From Tretioscincus oriximinensis (lineage: Eukaryota > Chordata > Lepidosauria > Squamata > Gymnophthalmidae), in contig JAJVDF010000467.1 of the NCBI GenBank assembly GCA_022410635.1, positions 879,540 through 943,539 of the forward strand: DNA of 64,000 bases. The letters are read 5' to 3'. Shown here in pieces: positions 11,095-22,693 of this stretch (its first letter is position 1; the number at the start of each line of letters is the position of its first letter). A model generated the notes under the pieces. It had not been told where the DNA came from. It searched no databases and saw only the letters and a list, made by a program, of their open reading frames with translations. The translations under genes and the position numbers were made by a program.

Positions 11095-11960
11095 AACATA
11101 ATAATGTAATGCAGAGATGCATATAGGACTTTTCTACACTTATTTTCAGAGAAAGGCCTTTGAGAAACATTCCTACCACTAGCTGAAAGATTGAAAGGCA
11201 GGAAACAATCTTCCCCAAGCAGAAGAATTCCTAGCTTCCACTCCCTCCCCATTGTGATTAGGTGAAAACCTGTTCTGTTGACATGCAGACAGGGCCAGAT
11301 TTGGGGCATAAGATGCCCCTGGGCTGCAAATTTTTTACACCCCCCCAAAAAACCCCCACTTCCAGGCAGGACAGTAAGTGATATCATTTCTGGGGTGGGA
11401 CAGAAAGTGATGTCACTTCCGTGGCAGAACAGGAAGTGATGTCACTCCAGGTGCCATTCCCGGAAGCACATTTGCCCTATGCTCTCTGTCTCCCACTCTA
11501 AGCCGCTTATGCAGAGCTGCGGTAGCAGCTCGGGGCGGACAGGCAAAGCAGCACACAAACAGACAGGTGGCTGCGCATGCACAGCAACAATACAACTGTA
11601 TGGCAGCGGCGGCCCGTGGTGGTGTCTGGGACATGCGCAGTACATGTCTGGTTCTGCTGGAACATGCTCAGTAGACGCAACTGGGAGCAATTTAAATTTA
11701 AACGGTTGGCAATTTGCCACCCCCAATAAATGGCCACCAACCTGCTGACCAGGGCTTTAGCCCTTGTAGACCCTGCCCAAGATCTGGCTCTGCATGCAGA
11801 TCACAAAAACTGCTAACATTTAACATTTGTACTTCCTGAATTAATGATTCCATGGTAGAACTGGGGAATGGCTAAAAGCAATCCGAGCAAGTTTAAGAGT
11901 ACTTTCAGAGTGAGTGGGGAGTAGAAAAGCATTTAGCAATCTGGATGCTCTGTTCTTGCT
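11095..11960. repeat. Non-autonomous DNA repeat (family H) interrupted by a hAT element
   Basis: Flanks carry family words (gagaaacattcctaccacta, cccattgtgattaggtg, tggggaatggctaaaagcaat). The hAT insertion at 11290-11792 splits it. Confidence 0.45.
11290..11792. mobile_element. Non-autonomous hAT-type transposon
   Basis: 503 bp with terminal inverted repeats cagggccagatttgggg and, at the other end, the complement of cagagccagatcttggg. A perfect 8-bp duplication catgcaga lies at 11282-11289 and 11793-11800. An 8-bp duplication and CAG-starting ends are hAT traits. No transposase frame is present. Confidence 0.88.
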
Positions 11961-13068
11961 AACTGCTTTGACTATTCCCTAGGCAATCTACAATCTGACC
12001 TAAAATCACATATAGCTGAATCTAGCGCAAAGGTCTCATAACATGCCTAAAAAAGTGCCCCAGATCTAGTAGGTGGACCACACCGAACTGATGGATCTCA
12101 GTGTTCTCTTAATTAACAGATGCAACTGTTTTGTATCAAAAGCAAATCATAATATAAAATAGACCCTTAAAACAGCTGTATACTGCATTTATAACACTCA
12201 GAGATAAGTGAGTCTGCTCTTATGAAAATTGAGTCATAAAAAGAAACACTTAGCAGTAATAGAAAAATATAAAAATCTCCCTTATACATTGGTTAATTGA
12301 GCTATGTCCTGAAATTTATCTGCTCTTAAAAGATCTCCACAGATTGTTCTAAGGGTGCAATCAAACAGATTTCCCCCCAATCATCCCTTTTAGAAAATGT
12401 TCCCCTTCTGTAGCTGCCCCCCCCAAACAGACATTCAAACGGGGGGAAAAAGTCCTGTTCCTTTTTTCTACACCTTCCTTTATTTCAGCGTCTCACCACA
12501 CCATCCTGACAAGTGTTCGCACCTTCCCAACTTTTCAGGACTTTTCAGCATTTGTTCCCATGCCGACATTAACTAGATTTCTCCTCACTGTGGTTCCTCC
12601 CAATGTGACTGAATGGAAGAAGCTGTCATTGTCTGATTATTTCCGTCTGAAGAAGTAACTTTCCTGAAGCTTTGGCGCACACTTGGCCTAGAGTTGCCAC
12701 ATGCCACAGATTACACAATCTACATTTTAGGATGTTGACTTTGATTAGGGGTTAAATTTGACCAGGGATTGAACACGGAGACATGGGCATAACCGGGAAC
12801 TGGTTGAGGTGTGCTTTGGACAAAAGGACACAGTTGGGGCCAGACTGCAAATCGCATCCATGATTTGGAATATCAGATTGTGGCAACTCCAGATAAGACC
12901 CATGCAGGTCTGATATCAACCAACTCTAATACTCCCAGGTATTCTCCCTTAAGTATGTCTGATCACACCTTAAGATGTGCAACATAAGGATCAGAGAAGG
13001 ATTTGACAGGTTGATCCAACTTAATGGCAAGAGCTGATTGAAAGTGAATAAAGTTTTAGGGAATAAAG

Positions 13069-13150
13069 TATACTGCGCAAAACAATTAAGGGAGCACTTT
13101 AACATAACATGTTATGTTAAAGAGTTCCCTTAATTGTTTTGAGCAGTATA
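13069..13150. mobile_element. Palindromic Tc1/mariner-like MITE, copy 2
   Basis: Same family as 6975-7058, with a few substitutions (tgcgc for tgctc, gagc for gaac) and centre aacataacatgttatgtt. Confidence 0.85.
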
Positions 13151-13154
13151 TATA

Positions 13155-13320
13155 GCACCTTAAAGACAAACAAGAAAAAAGTTGGTAGAATATGCTTTCT
13201 TAATATTCATGTGCAAAGGCGTAAGATTCAATGGATTTCACAGCATCTGAAGAAGTAGATTTAGTAGACCCTCTTGCTAGAAATTCTGTTTCCAGACTAA
13301 CGTGGCTATTTCTTTGAATT
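13155..13320 (+). mobile_element. Decayed Penelope-like end
   Basis: Contains cagcatctgaagaagtag (ribozyme-core-like), tagaccctcttgctagaaat and actaacgtggctatttcttt. Stem II is no longer complementary, so it is an old copy. Confidence 0.55.
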
Positions 13321-13568
13321 CTTCTATGAAGTTTTAATTTAAATCTTTTTCTCTCACCCTTGAATAACAAGAAATGTATATATCTGTCAACGTAGATGTG
13401 TTTTTAATTACATAACATTCATTATTGACACTAATCCAGTAGCTAGCCTCAATTTCTTTATTCTGTGGAACATGATTTCTATTTCTATGCATTGGTGATA
13501 TAAAGTTAACTCATCAGCTCTCTCATTATGGTGGAGAAAGAAGATGAAAATAATGTCCTGCACGTTAC

Positions 13569-13779
13569 CTGAATCTTTGGTGCCTATGTTCCTCATGTTC
13601 TGGGAGACAGTTGCTTGGGTTGGAGGATTCTGGTAATAAATGAGTTCTCAAAGCCACTGCAGAGATGCCCACAGAAGAAGAAGAAAAGTTGAACTGGGCA
13701 GATGCAATTTGGTAGAAGACAATGTTGTCAGTTATGTTGATAACCAGCGGGTTCTGTTGACATGACAGCTCATATGTTG
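13569..13779 (-). CDS. PAPPA2: PAPPA2 exon k: last part of the central region
   Basis: This 211-bp exon encodes (A)TYELSCQQNPLVINITDNIV, then ...FNFSSSSVGISAVALRTHLL, and ends ...SNCLPEHEEHRHQRF. NITD and NFSS are potential N-glycosylation sites (seen). VGISAVALRT is the best-conserved block. Acceptor atccttag, donor GTAACG. Phase 1 in, phase 2 out. The next exon starts the CCP array. Confidence 0.94.
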
Positions 13780-16239
13780 CTAAGGATATAAAAGCATTTG
13801 TGGTCCATGTAGACATTTTTTCTAATTTGCAAATCATGCTGCTCATTTCATTTTAAGATAGGTCCACATTTTCAAACAAAAATATATCAGTATCTTATCA
13901 GTTAAGAGTGCATTCACATGGCTGCCTTTTGTCTATTATCAATCTAATGGAATACAACTTATTTTGCCTATTTTTCAGTCTAATGGAATAAAAGATTTAT
14001 GTGGTCACTGCTGTCAGTCCACATGGTTAAATTACACTATTTGTAACAAACTAGCAAGAGAACTTTATCTTCCTTGTGCATTTCACTACAAATCTTATAA
14101 GCTCCCCAGAAATGCTTTTCTTCTTCTGTCATTGGCTGCTGCTTTCCCCCCTCCTTTTCACCAGGTGAGTGAATAAACATTAAAAATCCTATGTTTAAAC
14201 AGCTCAGTGGTTTGAGGCTGCTGATTTATTTTTATTTTTAAAAACTATTTATCTTGCCTTTCCCTTTCCATGTTTCCAGCAAGGAAAATATTTTATTTAA
14301 TTTAGTGATTCGACATTTGACCGTATCATAAATTACAGAATAAAATTCAGTAAATAAAATTGGTAAAATAGATTAATTAAAAATAAGAGAAACAGCTTTT
14401 TTATGCCCTCACTTGCTCAAAAGTCTCACTGAGCATGGGAGGAACTCTCGATGCTTGTCTATGTGGTTTCGTTACCACAAGAAAACAGGACCTTGTGCTA
14501 TGAAATTGTCAAAAAACTGACATTTTGGATCTTTATAAGAAAATCACAGCTGGATCTCTATGATTTCATGGTATTATATTGCAAAAAAATTAAACAAAGG
14601 GATGCAGCCTAAGATTGCAAAGAATTCTTGCCATCTAGAGATGTTCCATGCTATCTCAGTTAGTTCACAATTTGAAGCAGATTGGATTGTTTGCATTTGA
14701 ATTGAACCACATTTGTGAAACCCTGGTTCAAACTTAAGAATATTTGTAGTTAATCAAATATGCCATTTGCGACATCGTTCCAATGAGTATTGAATCACTT
14801 TATGGTTTGGGAAAAAGAAGGGGGGAACAGCAGTCAGTCAATGGTGGCCTCCAGACTTTGGAGGAGTCCCTCCCTTATAAAGAACATCAGCCTTCATCTC
14901 TGCAGGCCTCCAGAAAAATAAATGAAAAACCATTTCTTCATCCTTTGTCTGAAGAAACAGCTTCTCTTCACTATTTTCAGACACTGTTGCTGTTTTTAAT
15001 GCATTTATTTTTGTATTCTCTTTTTATTGTTGTTAACTTCCAGTAGGCTAAAAGCATAAATAATAAATAAATAACTCTTAACTAAGAGTGTTTGGCATTT
15101 CTGAGCCAAACCTCTAAATCACACATCTCTACTGCTGGTGATTCATTTTTGTTAATCTTTCACCAAAACATTTTTTCCTTTAATAATACTAGGAAGTAGT
15201 CAAAGGTTACAAGCACTGCAAAATAATAAATATTTTTGCTGTATTAGCTAAACCAAAGTTAATACAGAAGGAAAATTGTTTAGTCACTTTACTGATAGTT
15301 CTCTTATTCCACAGATGAACTAGATTAGCCTTGAAATTAACTAGTATCTGTGCTCTGAAATAGTCTGAGGATAGATTTACAAACTCTAGTAGTTAGGCCC
15401 TGTAGTGTCAAAGCTAAATTAAATTGATTATATTTTGAGCATTAAAGATTGTCTGATTTGGTACATGAATAAATTAGCTAAACTGACTCCGTTTTGCGGA
15501 AACCCAGAGCTTGCATTTTTAAACTGATCTTTCAGTTTTAGTGAGAAAATAAGGAGAACTAAAGATTTTGCAATAAAACCATGAATTTCAAGGATAGTTA
15601 ACACTGACCAGCTAAAGCACAGCCGAATGGAGTAAAACGGCAGATAAGACTAGTAATTGATGACACTAGTGCTCGGAAAGTTCTGACCTACGTACATAAA
15701 AAGTATGCCTGGATGCTTCAAAGAGCATTTTTCAAATGGAATCCTCAGACTGGCTAAAATAAACCATCTTTGGGGAGGGTTTAGGAGTATAAAAGATGTA
15801 GCTTTAGCTATAGGAGTGTATCTTTATGTATAGCCATATTGATTATCATGCTTCCTGATAATGTTCCTATGGAATAAAAACGGCCTGTTATGTTATTTGA
15901 GATCTAAGAGAACTGTATCTGAATGATGTCTTTGTTTTACTGAACTTTGAAATGATGACCCTTGGAAACTGAAGATGCATTTTTCGACCAACAACTCATC
16001 AAACTTAAACTTCATCTCTAATGAGGTGCTCTTTTCTTTATTCAGAAGGTCCAGGCTTTTGTAAATACGTTCCAATAACCAACTCAACTGCAACCTACCA
16101 CCATAAAGGAGCTGCCCTTAATGTCTACGATACAGCCATCACTTGTATAACTAGAATTTGAATTGAGTCAAGTTGCACTGCCTGACATACAATACATTAT
16201 ATGTATATCATCATGACCAACAACCTGCTCCACAGATCC

Positions 16240-17450
16240 ATTTCCCTCCTTCCTCTATTTGACTTGCCATTATTCTTGCCATTTATAAGCCACCTGATCA
16301 AATGCTCCCTTACACAAGGAATATTTCTGGAAAGCCTCAAGCAAGCCATCTTACCTCCTGTTCTAAAGAAGCCATATTTAGACCCAAATGCATCTGCCAG
16401 CTATAGATCAGTATCTCTCCTTCCCTTTCTTTCCAAAGTTATAGAGAATTTCCTCCCAACTAACTGCTTACCTAGCCAAACATCAGCTTTGTGATCCCTT
16501 CTAATCGGGCTTTCAAGCAGGTTATTAAACAGAAATGGCCTTAAATAAGGTCCTAAATGGCATTTTTATAGCAAAGACCCAAGGCTTCACAAGTTTTGAT
16601 CCTTCTTGACCTCTCAGCGGCATTTGATGCACTAGACCACAAAATCCTATTGGAAGAATTATCTGCTATAGGATTAACAAATATTATATTTTGCTGGTTA
16701 AAATCCTTTCTGAGCGATCCTACAAAGTCTACTTTCAAGGTAATTTATCGACAGTGATACCAATTTCCATTTGAGTCCTTCAAGGAGCAGTGGTTGCCCC
16801 CTGCTTTTCTTACTGTACACTAAATCGCTGGGTTGCTTATTGACAAACTTTGACCGCTCCTATTATATGTATGCTGATGATATTCAAATTCACAAAGGCT
16901 TCAAAATATTTAATGCTTTAGCCTGGAAATTCATGACCGACAGGCTAACACTGATCTCAAAGTGGATGTCCAGTCACCAATTAAAATTAAATGTGGAGAA
17001 GGCAGAGCTCCTACGCTTCCCACCAGACTGTCCGAAGGCCACGATCTCTTGTCCAAGCATCTACCTACAAGACCATCTACTGACACCAGTGCCAGCTGTT
17101 GAGCTCTCCTGCAGGTTTTTCGCTGATGGTGCGCATACAGTTAACTCAGCAATTCCCACCTTCAGTCCTGGCTCCGTTTCAGCGTGGGAGTCGCCATGTT
17201 AGGGGAAGTCCGCCTTCCTTTCTGCCAACATGGCGCTACCGGTGCTGCCCACACTCCCAACAGCCAATGGAATGGCTCCTCCTTCAGGATTGAAGGTGGG
17301 AATTGCTGAGTTAACTGTATGCGCAGCGTCAATGAACCCCCTGATGAGCACCAAACAGCCGTTGCTGAATGACACCAACAACTTCTGCTAGGAATCTAGG
17401 AACCTTGATGGACAACTCTCTCTATGACCCTTCATTGAGGCTACAGTGAA
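16240..17450 (+). mobile_element. L2-like LINE reverse transcriptase fragment
   Basis: Broken frames encode LKQAILPPVLKKPYLDP, then LLDLSAAFDALDHKILLEEL (motif A), then YMYADDIQIH (motif C, near 16867) and SSHQLKLNVEKAELL. Frameshifts separate them. A foldback element at 17130-17325 interrupts the 3' part. Confidence 0.85.
17130..17325. mobile_element. Foldback element nested in the L2-like LINE
   Basis: Perfect 35-bp terminal inverted repeats (17130-17164 and 17291-17325, starting tgcgcatacagttaactc) with subterminal inverted cgccatgtt/aacatggcg. About 196 bp, GC-richer than its surroundings, non-coding. Confidence 0.85.
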
Positions 17451-18079
17451 ATCTTGTAACATCCATTTACTAAACATCCAGAGAATCAGATAATACCTCT
17501 CGGTAGAGAATGCGCAAGTATTAGTCCAAGCCCTAGTAATCTCACGCTTCGACTACTGCAATAAGAGTAGTTTACAATTGCCCTAAATTCACATATATCA
17601 GTAATCTTCACCATTGTGGATGACACAAGGATTTCGCGATGCAGACAGAAAAGATCTGCAATAGGAGATTTCTTTCCTACTGCAGATCTCCTTCAGATGC
17701 ATGAAGCATGGAAAATCTTCACTAAGAGATATGACTGAAGAGAGAAGATGGTGAAACATTGTGCTGAGGAAAAGGTAAGAAATCATCATCTGGATGCAGC
17801 CTAAGAGCTCTTTAATCCACTTGTAGACCAAAGTTGAGTGATCCTGTCCATGACTTTAAAAGGGCATGTATTTAATTTGTACTGTAGGAGATGTCATTTG
17901 GGATCTAATGCTGCCCAATCTGCTTAATGTAGATGAATGGTGTTGCTAATCCAAATCAAGTAAATCTGGATTTATTAGTTCAGATTTATCATTACAAATG
18001 CATAAAATTAAAGGCAAATAAAGAAAAGGAAACATTATATTCTAATAATTTGCAAAACATCCACTGAAACTGCACTTAC

Positions 18080-18215
18080 CAAGGAAGTGATTATGCCCAC
18101 TGATATCACCCAGTTCAACTGTTACAGTAGACTTAAGTTGGTCTTTGGCAGAAGTGCCATCAGATGCCAAGAACACAAAAAGCGAGGTGGCCATGCTGGG
18201 TCTGCTGAAACACAC
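18080..18215 (-). CDS. PAPPA2: PAPPA2 exon j
   Basis: This 136-bp exon reads VCFSRPSMATSLFVFLASDG and continues to ...ISGHNHFLG. It is a beta-strand-rich segment matching the PAPPA2 block VCFNRPGEA...FLTTDG as recalled. The acceptor is ctcccaga-type (ctgggctcc in the plus sequence gives gagcccag) and the donor GTAAGT follows 18080. Phase 0 in, phase 1 out. Confidence 0.93.
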
Positions 18216-18547
18216 CTGGGCTCCAGGACACAGCAAACATGTTAGAATATAACACACACAAAACTCCCACCATTACAAAGTAATAAAAAGTAAATAATAC
18301 ATGTCATGTTCTATTTCTCCTTTATTTATTTATTTATTTAAGGGGGAGAGGAGCCAGGGCAACGGGGCATGTGTGCTAGAAGGTCATTCCATTCACAGGC
18401 CTCAGGAACGGACATGCTCTACTAGTATACTTATAAAATTCCACTCCCTTTCAAGTTAAAGTCATACAGACCTTGTAACAGCAGGGCTTCCCAAGTGGCT
18501 CAGTTTAATAACTCTGGAAACAGAGTTAGGATTTAAAATGGAAGCTT

Positions 18548-18735
18548 TAAGGCTATTGCCACACTTTCCTTCATAGAATAATAATTCCCATTCCTTTTGC
18601 ATTTCCCAAGGCAGAAGTATTCCTGCTAGTCCAGAAACAGGAAGTTCAAATAATGTATTCTAGCCTTCCTGCCCCCCACCCCCAACCAGCTGCAACTGGA
18701 TGAAAATATGTGAAAGGGTATGTGATGAACTGGAT
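18548..18735. repeat. Fragment of DNA repeat family H
   Basis: Words ttgccacactttccttc, tattcctgctagtcca and ccagctgcaactggatgaaa match the pattern of the other copies. Confidence 0.4.
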
Positions 18736-19668
18736 GAAAATATGTGACAGGTTCCGACTGGGAAGGGGGCACTTTGGAGAAAAACAAAGTCAATGGGAAT
18801 TCACTTTACTGTTCTCCCTCCTTCCTAGCCCTGTTTTGGCCCCGTTTTAGTGGCCCAACATGGCAAGGAAGGAGTGGAAGCCAAGCTGAGCACTTGCTGA
18901 GCAAGCCCAGGCAGTGTACTTTTTTAAAAAAAAAACTCTGGCCTAGCCCTGCGCAAGTCTTGTTCTTAGCAAAACCAGAACAACCCCAAAGGATCAGCCC
19001 CCATGCCAGCGACAGAGATCTGTGGATCTCCTGCCATTCCTCCTGCTTCCTTTTGAATTTCCCGCACTGGAGTAATGATGGAAAAATCAAACTGCTGACA
19101 AAAGCCAGCAGCAACAACAGGAAATCCATGGAGAGCTCTCTCACCGCTGCGAGTTCCAATCCTTGGAGGTGCTTTTAGCTTCACTGGGAGCTGGAAGACC
19201 CTTCTAAGGACTGGTCACAAATTGGACAATTGACCCTGTCCAATTGGATATAGGATTGGATTATACGGTGGGAGTGCAGAATTAACACAAATTTTATTTC
19301 CCTGGAGGGACTATGGTTTTCTGAATGAAACCTGCTTAGATACCGCGCTGCTGTGCATGGCAACCAAAGTTTTCATTTAGAGTAAATGGAAAACAAGTGT
19401 GGATAACGCTGATTAACACAGCTTTCATGCCCAGGGCTGATATTACCTAAGTGGTCATTAGTTAATTGCATTATGAACCTAGACAAACAGAGGCTTTCCA
19501 AATTTATCGCAAAATAAATTCTAGGCAAATGCAAATTTGCACTTTGACTGGGGAATAATCCAAGGAATTAGTAAGAACAAATCATTTGTACAACTAATTG
19601 CTTTACTATTCCTCAATTATTCCAAAAGCACTCTTAAGTTTACCATAAATGTACCTTGTATGGATTAT

Positions 19669-19792
19669 TTTCAGAGAAATCATCTTAAAGAAGAAGTAGA
19701 CGTGTCATCTGAAGAAGGAGACGTGTCTACGAAAGTTATGCCACCCACTTTTCTCAAGTTAGTCTCAAAGTGCTGCTAGCTCCTTTGCTGGA
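19669..19792 (+). mobile_element. Short Penelope-like insertion with 14-bp target duplication
   Basis: A 124-bp insertion between two perfect copies of cttgtatggattat (19655-19668 and 19793-19806). Its left end starts tttcagagaaat, the inverted form of the element tail; its right end is ...ctcctttgctgga. So it has the same two ends as the elements at 8832 and 31637, with almost everything between removed. Confidence 0.85.
19706..19743 (+). ncRNA. Hammerhead-ribozyme-like motif, partly decayed
   Basis: CTGAAGA at 19709-19715, stem II GGAGAC/GTCTAC (one mismatch), GAAA at 19731-19734, then GTT and ATGCC. The spacer after GAAA is one base shorter than in the young copies. Confidence 0.5.
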
Positions 19793-20072
19793 CTTGTATG
19801 GATTATGTTTAAGAAATCCACAATGCAAGTCATCTGGGCAAGAAAAATGGAAACTACAAATACAGTATGGAAAGAACCCGGCTGAGTAGCAGCGAATGTG
19901 GGAATTCTAGTAGATCACAGATTGAACATTCTCCTCAGTCAGTAGCAACTATTCTGTGAAGTTAAGTGTGAAAAAGCCCTAAAAGTTAATTAAGTGAGGG
20001 CTCTATTCAACCCTAATTTTGATAAACGATACTTACCTATGTCTTTGCTATTGTCAATATCAAGGCACTTAC

Positions 20073-20204
20073 TTTTAGCCAGACCCTTTCCTCCAGCAGA
20101 ATTTGCTCCCTTTCTGTTTCCTGAAGAATTTCATGGTTGACACAAGGGAACCAGGCCATATGTGAATGGTGCTCCAGTGTATCTGAAGAATGAGGCTGAC
20201 ACAC
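20073..20204 (-). CDS. PAPPA2: PAPPA2 exon i: variable linker
   Basis: This 132-bp, phase 0 to phase 0 exon encodes VCQPHSSDTLEHHSHM then AWFPCVNHEILQ, ending ...EERVWLK. It corresponds to the poorly conserved PAPPA2 segment between two conserved blocks; only WFPCV and the final VWLK align clearly with what I recall of the family. Acceptor atttccag, donor GTAAGT. The fit of splice sites, phase and position makes it secure despite low conservation. Confidence 0.9.
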
Positions 20205-20947
20205 CTGGAAATGCAGAATATTCCATTGTAATGGGGTTTAAGGGGAAGAACAACGTTAACCATCAAATATTTCTTTAGAGGTAAAACATTCCAGCTTTTC
20301 TAAGAAACTCTCTGTGTTTCTTTATGCATTTACCATATTAAATCTGCATAAAAGCCCCAATGAGGGACAAAGGTTTGAAGACATAGATAAATGCTCATTT
20401 GTAAAATACTCAGTAATTCTTATTAAGTTCACATCTGGTCCTCTGTCCTTGATAGTTATGACAACTCTGTATTAGGAAGCGAAACTTCCTAGACAAATAT
20501 CTTAAACAGATACAGTTCTTATGTAGAGCCTTCACTTCCAACCCAAAGGATAAGGTTGGAACTAAAAAGACGCTGACATTAAACCTCCACGCAGCCTTTA
20601 AGTATTTAATGAAAGGTATGCATAAGAGTTGGGATTTTACCATCAATTTTGCTATTAGCATGGGCAGCCAGAAAAGAGAAATCTAACCAGAAGTTCCATC
20701 TCCAAGATGCATTAAAGCAAAAGCATTTCTAAGTTACCATGGCACTATTTGTTGGCATATGAGAACTTCAAAATGAATTCATCTTGCCAAGACCACAGAA
20801 ACTTCAAAATATGTTAGTGAATTTGGAAGCATTCCTCTCAACCATCCAAGACTGATCAGTACAGGATAATTCACTGTAATAAAGCAATTAAATCAATAGA
20901 AAGACGACTCAGTAGATCACAGATATTTGCAGGATATTTACTCTCAC
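20205..20947 (-). other. PAPPA2 intron between exons h and i
   Basis: 743 bp. I see no repeat or other feature in it. Confidence 0.8.
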
Positions 20948-21135
20948 AAGGGGCTCTCCCATCACCAGGGATACTGGGCATGCCTTCTGGTCCTCATGGG
21001 AAGCAAAGACTTCTGATGCCCACTGGTCCATGTACTCCTTGGGCGTGTCCAGGCCACAATCCACAATGCTGTTGCCTTTTTCAAATGGTTCGCATATGCC
21101 ATCACCTTTGTATACATAGCACAGGCTTGGGTTAC
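20948..21135 (-). CDS. PAPPA2: PAPPA2 exon h
   Basis: This 188-bp exon reads (G)[18 protein letters not shown], then ...[20 protein letters not shown], and ends ...[11 protein letters not shown]. The GDGxCEPFE and IVDCG motifs are characteristic of the pappalysin central region. The acceptor ttttccag precedes 21135 and the donor GTGAGA follows 20948. Phase 1 in, phase 0 out. The five cysteines expected from the family are present. Confidence 0.94.
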
Positions 21136-22601
21136 CTGGAAAATATTGTAGGGTGGTTCGTGTTTAGTATATTTTACTTTGTCATGAAACTGGTCTGACA
21201 CATACTAGAACTTTTAACAGTTTTTTCCTGTTCTTTAGGACTGGATTAAACCACAAATGGCTCAGTCACTAAGGAGATGGTCTTTCATCTGAGGGATCGG
21301 GTTTTGAAGCCCTGTGTCGGCCGTGGTGATGGGTGAGTGCTTTCCACTAGCCTGCAGCTCTAGCCAACTCAGACATATGAAAGAGATGCAAGTTTGTAAT
21401 CTGCATTTCAATTAGATGAATGAGTACCATCATTAATCTGATGGGGAAGATAGAACCTTCCCCGATTCTTCTTCTTCTTCTTCTCCTTCTTCTTCTNCTT
21501 CTCCTTCTCCTTCTCCTCCTTCTCCTTCTCCTTCTTCTAATACTAAAACTAGTACTAATACTAAAGATGGATTAAAGGAGCATATCAGAATAATATCTAT
21601 GACTTACATGATCTTCTGATCTTCTCTTCATAACAGATACTTTGTGAAGAACTGTGACTAGCCCAAGGTCCCCAAGCTGGCTTCACAAATGGAAGAAACA
21701 AACTAGGAGACTTCCAGATAAAAATCAGACAGTCTAACCACAAGAACATCAACAAACTAACTGTAGCAATAATTAATCTTAAATTTGTTCTTCTATCTTA
21801 AAAAATAATAATAATCCTGCTGCATATCATGCTTCAGAGTTTCTGGATGCATCCATATGCATGCCTTCTTCTCACTCTAAATGGTCAAATCAAATTAGTA
21901 TGTGTGTGGTGACCATAAGGTCACTGGCATATACGTTTTGCCATCCAGAGATCTTGCCAGTGAAAAATCCCTGCTTGGGTAACAATACTGCCAACCATGC
22001 ATGTGTGGTTACTTTTTTTAATGATCACACATGTGTGGCCTGCCAGCCAAACTAGTAGCATGTAGCATACCTTGGAACATTTGGGGGGGGGGGGGTATAA
22101 AAGTTGCTTTTCCCCATTTTTTAAAAACAAGCTGAGGACGGTGATTATACTGTATCTCCAAACACAAATGACAGATCTTATACATAAAAATACACTAAAA
22201 TTGATTGTTTTCCACTGGGCTAGGAATCTTCTGTTGTGTTAATGCACAAATCTTTTTCTATATAGTCTACAAAACTGTCTTTTGTTTCTCCTGCCCACCC
22301 ACACCTCCCTTTTAACTGATCAACCAACTACTTTTGCCAAATTATTGTTGATCTTCTCCATATTTATTTCTTTACACTTTTCTCTACTATGCCTCATTTT
22401 CCATATTTTTTTAAGTTCCCTGAAGAACATCCACACTTAAATGATACGAACTGTTTACTATTCTTTTGCTTCTCTTTATTACATGGCAGAGTTTTTCTTT
22501 GTTTCTAGACAGAACTGCATATGATAAAACTTTGTGGTGTAAAAGATGGCAAGGTTATTTTCATAAGCATATCATAAAGAACAACCCCATTCTGGACTCA
22601 C
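21136..22601 (-). other. PAPPA2 intron between exons g and h
   Basis: Holds a tRNA-SINE with an expanded CTT tail (21246-21541). A G-run lies at 22083-22095. Nothing else recognised. Confidence 0.8.
21246..21541 (+). mobile_element. tRNA-derived SINE (copy 3) with long CTT/CTC tail
   Basis: A box tggctcagtcactaagg, B box gggttttgaagcc. The tail from 21463 is an expanded ctt/ctc microsatellite containing one N. Confidence 0.85.
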
Positions 22602-22693
22602 CAACACATTGGAAACCTTGTTCTTTCCTACATATTCTAGAGCAACCATCTCCATCTATTTGGTTTCCATCATCACACTCTTCTGCAAGATTT
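22602..22693 (-). CDS. PAPPA2: PAPPA2 exon g: CDDG/GDGC cysteine-rich repeat
   Basis: This short exon (92 bp) encodes NLAEECDDGNQIDGDGCSRIC followed by RKEQGFQCVG. The CDDGN...DGDGCS..C pattern is a small calcium-type cysteine-rich repeat found in pappalysins and in many extracellular proteins (DUF4215-like). The acceptor is ctttttag before 22693 and the donor GTGAGT follows 22602. Phase 2 in, phase 1 out. It was found by its motif and confirmed by phase. Confidence 0.93.

Larger units (their letters stand above)
8589..13568 (-). other. PAPPA2 intron between exons k and l
   Basis: Holds a family-H repeat interrupted by a small Penelope-like insertion (8698-9301), a CR1 3' end (9345-9510), a hAT element (11290-11792) nested in another family-H copy, a palindromic MITE (13069-13150) and an old Penelope-like tail (13155-13320). 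I see nothing definable in 9520-11090 or 11970-13060. Confidence 0.75.
13780..18079 (-). other. PAPPA2 intron between exons j and k
   Basis: Bases 13800-16190 are A+T-rich with nothing I can name. An L2-like LINE with an inserted foldback element occupies 16240-17450. 17450-18079 shows no definable element. Confidence 0.75.
18216..20072 (-). other. PAPPA2 intron between exons i and j
   Basis: Contains a family-H fragment (18548-18735) and a small Penelope-like insertion (19669-19792). 18740-19650 has no recognised element. Confidence 0.75.

Noticed and set aside
12644..12680. CTGAAGA followed by GTAAC as a possible ribozyme core
   Set aside because: There is no stem II complementarity and no GAAA at the needed place.
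13248..13290. Hammerhead motif at CTGAAGAAGTAG
   Set aside because: The second half of stem II and GAAA are lost; kept only as a decayed Penelope-like end.
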